64,000 nt of DNA, from NCBI RefSeq assembly GCF_000090795.2, contig NW_003546372.1, forward strand, positions 64,661 to 128,660. Reading direction: 5' to 3'. The notes under the pieces are model-generated. The model was given only the letters and a program-made list of their open reading frames with translations, was not told the DNA's origin and made no database searches. This DNA is from Amphimedon queenslandica (taxonomy: Eukaryota; Porifera; Demospongiae; Haplosclerida; Niphatidae). This document shows, one piece after another, positions 57,401 through 64,000 of the stretch. Within the stretch, counting starts at the first letter, position 1. Each line of letters begins with the position of its first letter. Both the position numbers and the translations under genes were made by a program.

Positions 57401-58427
57401 CATGCCACTAGCTCTAGTAATGATGGTGCATTATTAACAATTGAAGGGGAAGAAGGAGCCACTGCTACGACCGACTCTTCTGGTCTCTTTGCTGGTCTGA
57501 CCATCACCTCCTCCTCTCCCTCTCCTAAAACTCGCCCTCAGTCATCCTCCAAGACTAGGAACCCACCAGCTAGAAAACAGCAGGTGGAACAGCAAGGACA
57601 TGATCTAATAGATGTAATGAGGATTAGAATTTATTAACATATACAGTATGTTTCCATTTTCCTCTTTCTCTAGATTACATTAACACAGTCTCCAGATACA
57701 GCTCCTCCTTCAACTGGTTTTGAGTTCCTCACTGCTCCTACACCCTCTCTCCCTCCCTCTTCCTCCAAGGATCTTCTTGATATGAGACCTACTGATGATG
57801 AGTCCCTATTTGATCCACTGGTAGTTAGTGATAGAGAGGAGGAGGGCCTGACTACAGGAGGAGGAGGGGGTAGTGCATTGTTGGGTGGACTCATGTCACT
57901 AGAGGGACCTGTTCAACCAGTTATGGAACCAGTACAACCTGTTGTACTAACTAGTAGTAGCGTACCTCCAGCAAACGTGATGCAGGTACCAGCGATAAAT
58001 ATTATTATTATTATTATTATTATTACTATTATTTGTTATCTTTGTTTAGGGTTCTACCTTCATGTCTGGTGTTCCCATGGCAACCAGTATGCCCTCAACT
58101 GGCGTTTCTATGGTAACCAGTGGCCCTCCCCCTCTAATGACTAGTGGCTACCATCAACCTCACCCTCCTCCTGTTCAGGTAAGCAGTAATATAAAAGGAA
58201 TCGTTTATCCTCCTCTCTCTCAGTCCTTCCCTCCTGGTGGTGGTGGTTCATATTATTCAGTGGTATCAAACAGGCCAGTCCAGAGGTTCCCTTCAAAGAA
58301 CCCTGAGTCAGACCTTATATCAGGGGATGGGGATGGGTTTGGGTTTTTGTCTAAAACCGGTAAGGGTTCTGCTTTTGATTTTGTTAAAGATGAAATGAAG
58401 GCAAGCATGGATGGAGGGAAAAAATAA
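54417..58427 (+). CDS. TEPSIN: AP-4 complex accessory subunit tepsin
   Basis: Fourteen or fifteen exons: 54417-54464, 54520-54588, 54822-54893 (start uncertain), 54964-55057, 55104-55165, 55484-55643, 55776-55865, 56064-56301, 56350-56496, 56539-56617, 56721-56855, 57344-57613, 57674-57985 and 58050-58427. The last probably contains a 45-bp intron at 58179-58223, giving about 702 residues. The N-terminus is an ENTH-like domain (SLTEKLANIQH, VDGYLIRDI, FLQKYLINHL, VLKLVLSLLDEGHTDF). A second helical block (FLNRCKSLDCIAIVECL) matches the tepsin VHS-like domain. The tail is disordered. Two AP-4 ear motifs survive: LFAGLTI (LFxG[LM]x[LIV]) and SAFDFV near the C-terminus. Tepsin rides on AP-4 vesicles at the trans-Golgi. 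Confidence 0.88.
56950..57290. repeat. Dispersed intron repeat in TEPSIN intron
   Basis: Contains 'TTTTTTCTGATACATATACA' and 'TTATGTTGTATA' followed by AATTTGCTC phrases, matching the unit at 48 kb. Non-coding. Confidence 0.65.
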
Positions 58428-58696
58428 AGACTAGTGTACATTGGAAGTAACTGTAACTTTGTCATTTTTAAACTGGTTTTTAGTATAAAATTTCATTTTG
58501 ATTTGTTTCATTTTAAATGTTATTGTTGTTAATATTACTGTTTTTTCATTGTTATTATTATTATTGTTGTTGTTGTTTTTACTATAATTTGTTGAAGGAG
58601 TGACGGAGCTGCATCAGTTTTTAATGCATGAATAAAAGGTTAATAAGAACTCAAAAAGTACATAAATTAATTAAAAATGATTATCGTGGGTGATGA

Positions 58697-61261
58697 TCAG
58701 TTTCTAATTAATGCCTCTACTATGCCAGTGCTGTTGACTCCATCGTACATAAAAATATTATTAAATGGGATGTCATTTGCTGATATTGCCTAAAAAGAAA
58801 GGATAATTATTATTACTATACTATTATTACTATTATTATCAAAACTGTAAGAGGGAAACAAACAACCAAAAATGGCTCCAAAATCACACCTAATTTCATT
58901 ACATGTTATGTAGAAAGTTTGAGCCAATTCCAACTTCAATTGATTCAAACTATGGAATGGGCCATTAAAAAAAAATACCCTGTACTATAGCCAAGTAGCC
59001 CATGCTCTTTTCTTTAAAAATGGCTCCAAAACAGACATGGGATCAAGCACTAGGAAATGTGCTTAAACACAAACACAAGCACTTAAATGTGTTATAAGTA
59101 CCAGCACAAGCACAATCTATAGCTTTAACATAAGTGCTTAAGTACAAGAACAAGCATTTTTCAGAGTGCTTAATTACATTAATAAGTACTAGATATTCAA
59201 TAAGTGTACAAATAAAGTAAAATTACAATTATAGTTAATTTACTATTGCACCTAATAAACACTAACTCTGTGAATTGTTCATAATAAATGGAAACAGCAG
59301 AGAGCTTTGGAGTGATACCACTAATGGTGATGCCATTACCATTCTTCAAGCTAACACATGACCACACAATGTGCTATGAAACTTGTATACTACATGTACA
59401 TGACATTGACATATAAATGTACATGTAGATGTACCATGTAGATGTAGATGTAGATATACATGTACATGTACACTATTCGTGTGTAATTTTTGCTATGCTT
59501 AAAAGCACTTTTGTAAATTTGTAAAAGTAATTAAGTACAAGTACAAAGTACATAGATTATAATATTGAAAAGGTACTTGTAAGCAGCATTAAGTACTTTG
59601 AAAGCTGTGCTTATTTGTACTTAAGTACAAGCACCAAGTGCTTGACCCCATGCCTGCTCCAAAATTATCCAAAATTTTTATTACATTTTTTGATACATAC
59701 TGATGTTCTTATGCTACGTTGAAAGTTTGAGCTGATTGCAATTTCAAGTTGTGGCCATTTAAAATAATAAAATTACAAAAATTAATTAAATAGAACATTT
59801 ACAATAATAAAATTTCATCATTATTATTTTACTTTAATTATTTCTTGTGCTAAAACTCCACCAACAATAGCACAGACAGGACTCAACTCTGAGAAACAAT
59901 AACTTCAAAATAATAAATCAAAAATAAAAATAAATCCAACAGCTACTGTAACAAGCTCACTTAACAAACTCTTTGTTTATCAAATCTGGTGAGATGTTTT
60001 GCTGCTTGGTAACATCCTCACACAGTTTGTAAAGGAACTGTCGATCCTCTTCAGCATCTTCTCCAATGCTTGGATTGCGTCCTTTATGATCCCTGAACTG
60101 CTGTAAAACTAAAAGAAAGCGAGTTTTTAAACAAGGTAATACAATAGATACCTTGTATAATGAAATAAGTTGGTGGAATCCTCTTGAAGTATCGACTGGG
60201 TTTCTTACTCCAGTCGTGGGAGAGTGCTTCCTGCAATGAGCTAAATGACATCACCTAGTCATAATCATAATGACAAGTAGTTAGTTTTCTGATTTAAAAC
60301 CTTTTTAATTGTCATTTCTTCTTCTTCTTCCTCTAAATGAGATACCTCCTGGTGCTTATCTTTATTGCTGGACTCATCTATCTCCATAGCCACTTCTTTC
60401 TCCTTGGGGACAGTACTGAAAATAGAAAGTAAAGATGATAAATACTTTGAGAATTAAAAAATAATACATTCTCCCCCTTCTCTCTCCTCTTTTATAATCA
60501 TACATTACATAGCTATGTTCCTGTAAGTCTGTAAAGAAGTATCCATAATAGCCCCAAGTATCACCGCAGAAAAACTTGACTTTTAAACGATGACAAATCT
60601 CATTTAGATGTAACTAAGGGAAAGAGAGAGGGAGGAAAAAGAAAAAGAAGGACAGGAGGTTGGTGTTGTTTGTTGTTGTTTACTAACCAGTTCATCTTGA
60701 GAGCAACCAGTAGCACACAACAAATCAAACTTGCTAATATATTCATCATTGATAGCCTTCACTATATTGGTATCAGTATTATCAGTGCTAGTAGTATCGG
60801 AATCAGGATATGTATTGATTACTACGTTAGGATTGAGGACCCTCAGGCGTGACATTACAGCCTTTGCTCTCTTCAAAAAAAAATAATAACAATAATAAAT
60901 ATTATATATACATACGTATAATATTAAAATACTGATAAACAAGATGAATAATGCTACTTACTGTCGTGTCTTTAGTAAAGTATAAAAATCTATTTCCAAT
61001 ATTTACATCACTTTTATATTCATTATCAATGATGGTTAGTGATTTTATCCCAGCGAGTACAATATCCTTACAAACCTCAGCTCCTAGCCCGCCCAAACCA
61101 ATCAGTAAGACCCTCGACGCTCTCAATCTATAACACAGAGTTCCTCGGAATGAAACGATAGATTAGGATTTAAAGAACCTTTTCTGTGCCTCTAAACCCC
61201 ACAGTCTTATCTGCCTATCGTATTGCTCGGCCTCGTCTGGTCTCAGCCTGTCATCCGCCAT
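58697..61261 (-). CDS. SAE1: SUMO-activating enzyme subunit 1
   Basis: Nine exons: 61179-61261, 60962-61127, 60688-60870, 60504-60613, 60301-60415, 60152-60254, 59961-60108, 59833-59902 and 58697-58789. They sum to 1071 nt, 356 residues (human 346). Diagnostic parts: EAEQYDRQIRLWGLEAQKRL, the ThiF-like nucleotide loop LLIGLGGLGAEV, KFFCGDTWGYYGY, YFIIQGVLQQFRDHKGRNPS and the end SPVCAIVGGVLAQEIIK. It pairs with UBA2 to adenylate SUMO; SAE1 has no catalytic cysteine of its own. An acidic/lysine-rich insert (EVSHLEEEEEEM) replaces the variable linker of the human protein. The last intron (58790-59832) carries repeats including GTACTTAAGTACAAGC-type runs. Confidence 0.95.
58850..59760. repeat. 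Repeat cluster in last SAE1 intron
   Basis: Flanking parts (58870-59035, 59650-59760) are reverse-orientation copies of the dispersed intron repeat. Between them lies a run of degenerate AAGTACAAGCAC units and TACATGTA palindromes, as if another repeat had inserted. Confidence 0.6.
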
Positions 61262-61621
61262 ATTTAAGTAGGCGTGGTTTTAACTCGTAATTAATTGATT
61301 ATTAATCGATGAAATGTACTCTGTACTATGATATCTGCTTTTGATCATGGGAAAACTAAAACCCGAGGGAAAACCAGAAAATGAAAATGAATAATGCTAA
61401 ACCTCTTGCTGATGGTAAGTTCATGATTACTGTAACTTTCATTAAAATATTTTGAAAAATAAAAAATCTAATACAAGACCATTAAAAAGAGACAAAATAA
61501 TAATAATAATAACAAGATAATAATGGTAATGCTTTTCAAAAAGACACACACACTCAGAAAAGTTTGTACATTAATAATAATAATATTCAATGACAGAGAA
61601 ACAATACAAAATTTCCATCAA
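61262..61621. other. Intergenic between SAE1 start and SKAP-like stop
   Basis: AT-rich, with an ATA/AAT run (61497-61520). It should hold the SAE1 promoter and the SKAP-like 3' UTR. No other feature seen. Confidence 0.5.
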
Positions 61622-64000
61622 TTAAGATGCTGTGATAAGTTCAAAAGCATTAGATGAATAACTTGCGGGGAACAGACCCGATCGACCGACTTTCCTTGAA
61701 GCGTGTTCGTCCAGTAGCTCCCCAAACCACCACTCCTGTCCACTGGTAGCATCGGGAACTAATACAAGATCGCCTCTTCTTAAACTAACCTCATCTCTCT
61801 CCTGTGTCATGAAATCCCACAGTATAACATATACATTCTTATACTCAATGCCGGTATTGTTTCCATTCTGTTCGTACACTCTAGTCGTGTCTACCACTGG
61901 ATCGGGACGAGGGACAGCAGGACGGTGTGTCGGTTGTACTGTGGATACCGGAGGAGGGACACCTGGTCTATTGGTCGGTTGGTTTGATTGAGGAGGAGGT
62001 GGAAGAGGCATTTGTGGTGTGGTCCGTATTGAAGGCTTTCCTGGTAATTGAGGTTTGATATCAATTGCTTCAATGTAATCTTCTTGTGGCTCTTCCTCTA
62101 ATATGTTAGGTACTACAGGAGTCAAATCAACGTAATCCTCCTGAGGCTCTTCAGCACCTGGTGTTACCTAAAATAATAATAATAATGATGATAATATAAA
62201 CTGCTTTCATCAAATTTGAATATTTGGCAGCTGAGAGTTCTAGCCATACTCATTAATGATGCTGCAGCTCACTTGTGGTGTGATGGTTTAGAAAACTAAT
62301 GGCAAGTTATTGTTTGATAAAATTACTAAAGCAATACATGTCAAGCTAATTAAGGAAGTATAACAGAATAATTGTATGCATGTATATGTATGTCGCCTGG
62401 TGCATTTGTATGGCTGCGTGCTGTGTATATTTTTAACTACAATTAACATGGTTAGTGGATGTTTAGAAGTCCCAAATGTATTTTATAATTGGCGTATAGC
62501 TGAATGAAGCAAGTACTACAATAGCTGTTAAATCAACTAACATTTGATGACATTGTCAAGTAGAAAGAAGCTGTAGCGTATGTTATTGGAACTAATGTGT
62601 ACATTGCTGCTTTCATTTACAACAAATTCACATTTCCTCTCTTTCTCTTTCATCCCCTCTCTCCTCTCCTCTTTATAGCTCTTACGTCAACATAGTCTTC
62701 CTGTGGTTCTGTGATTGGATCAAGTGCTTCATAGTTTTCTTGCTCTTCGGAGATGCTGCTCACAGATCTTCCCCTTTCCTCTGGTATTGGTTGAGGTTGG
62801 AGTTGGCTACGGGCTGCTGGAAGTGTCATAGATTTCCTCTTTTCCATGACTCCTCGAGCAGCATCTCCAGTCTTCCTTATCTCTTCGATCCACGAGGTAC
62901 ACTCCTCTTCCGATTTTGCGCGAAAATAGTAATCCTTTTTACCTCCTGGGGTATTGTTTACTGAGCTCAGTTTGAAAGCAAATTCCTTCCTTTTAGGTCT
63001 CGTAAGACTCGGTACTGGATTAGGCATGAATCCCATCATTGGGACCCTGTTGTTGTAAGTATTCCCCGTCTCTTTCTCGTAGAAATACATAAAGACTCCG
63101 GCGAGGACGCAGTATCGTTTTTGCCAAGAGGTTTGATTTCTTCCTCCCAGTTTCTCAAGCCAACCTTTAATGACGATGTTCTTTAAGTTAGCTGCCTTTA
63201 TCTTCTCTTTCTTCTTAGTATTGCTCTGATCATAGGCTAATTCCCAGTCTCCCATATCATCGGGTATGATGCTAGCTCTCTTATTGAGCTCATCAGCTGG
63301 AGTTAGCTTCTGTGGATCCATGTACCCGGCTGGTTCGAATGATTTTGAACTGGTGGGAGCAGAAGGGAATATCACTGTTGGTGTTGGAGGCTCAATAGAT
63401 AAGGGAACGGCTTCTTCATAAAGGTCTTGGGGCTCTTCGTCTAACTTTTGAGGCTCTTCGTAGGTTTCTTCCTCAATACGATCTTCATCAGCTTCCATAG
63501 CCAGATACTCTTCCTATTGAGTATAGCAATATGTAACAATACATGATGCAATGTAATGTGTGCAGTACCATCATGTGTATAGTAAATGGTACATATGTGT
63601 GTTTGTGTGCGTGATAACACAATCAAGCTAATAATGTTAAGAATGTGTCAACAGGCTCATAGGTCACTCCAGCGTGAAGTCATATAGTAACCCATTACTA
63701 CAACTACTATCATTACTATTATAAAATATTACTATTATTATTATTATTATTATCATTACTATTAACACTATTACGTTTGATATTCCTTTGTTTTGCTTGC
63801 TACAAGCAATCTTTGAATATTATTGTGAACAGAAAGTTGATAGCCCGTTAATGTGTAATTAAATCAAAATATTTAAAAGGTGAAGCTATAAGTCAAAATG
63901 ACTCCATAAATAACACATAATGAGTGAATACATCAGTAAATATACCTGTGAGTCATTATCTTGCTGTATATTACTATTTGTAGGTGGCTGTGAGATATTT
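61622..64000 (-). CDS. SKAP-like Src-kinase adaptor: PH and SH3 domains (5' end outside window)
   Basis: Visible exons: 63946-64000 (cut by the edge), 62686-63513 and 61622-62167. The order is an acidic region with tyrosine motifs (YEEP, YEEA, YMDP), a PH domain (from IKGWLEKLGG, with WQKRYCVLAG and DYYFRAKSEEECTSWIEEI), a linker with YEAL, YVDV, YVDL and YIEA sites, a proline-rich stretch, and a C-terminal SH3 domain (VYVILWDFMTQERDEVSLRRGDLVL, GRSGLFPASY). PH plus tyrosine linker plus SH3 is the plan of SKAP1/SKAP2, adaptors that bind FYN and control integrin adhesion. The SKAP dimerisation helix would lie outside the window, so the assignment is tentative. Confidence 0.6.

Overview
The window looks like an animal genome with a compact, AT-rich layout: vertebrate-like gene content, many introns of only 40-60 bp, short intergenic gaps, MITE-type repeats inside introns, and one 10-N assembly gap (50808-50817). 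The gene style resembles a sponge such as Amphimedon, but that is inference; no species marker was tested. Exon models below were built by hand from GT-AG or GC-AG junctions, reading phase and recognised protein similarity. For most of them the summed exon length is a multiple of three and gives a protein of the family's usual size.

Left third (1-26.7 kb): a partial STRA6-like retinol receptor (-), ARMC1 (-) head to head with a mitochondrial fission regulator MTFR (+), a BCAP/BANK-type adaptor with a proline-rich tail (-) head to head with a CCDC166-like coiled-coil gene (+), an intronless fucosyltransferase-like gene (-), RAC1 (-) head to head with SF3B5 (+), endonuclease V (-) head to head with DNAL4 (+), a PKD-domain membrane protein (-), an intronless F-box gene (-) and a leucine-rich-repeat-like gene (-).

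Middle (26.7-41.2 kb): gene-poor and repeat-rich. It holds a tandem array of about 1-kb units related to EAR/EPTP-repeat proteins (LGI/TSPEAR type), mostly decayed, plus several MITEs, microsatellites and two weak small spliced ORFs.

Right third (41.2-64 kb): an intronless SLC49A3-like transporter (-) head to head with an intronless NERD-like gene (+), ERCC6/CSB (-, 17 exons) head to head with TEDC2 (+), an unidentified conserved-looking gene (-) head to head with TEPSIN (+), SAE1 (-), and a SKAP-like PH-SH3 adaptor (-) running off the right edge.

The main themes are: (1) seven divergent gene pairs whose start codons lie about 70-320 bp apart, including ARMC1-MTFR, which I recall as neighbours in human too; (2) four GC-AG introns; (3) one dispersed intron-dwelling repeat that carries a 20-bp palindrome and forms a five-unit tandem array inside ERCC6; (4) the decaying EAR gene array.
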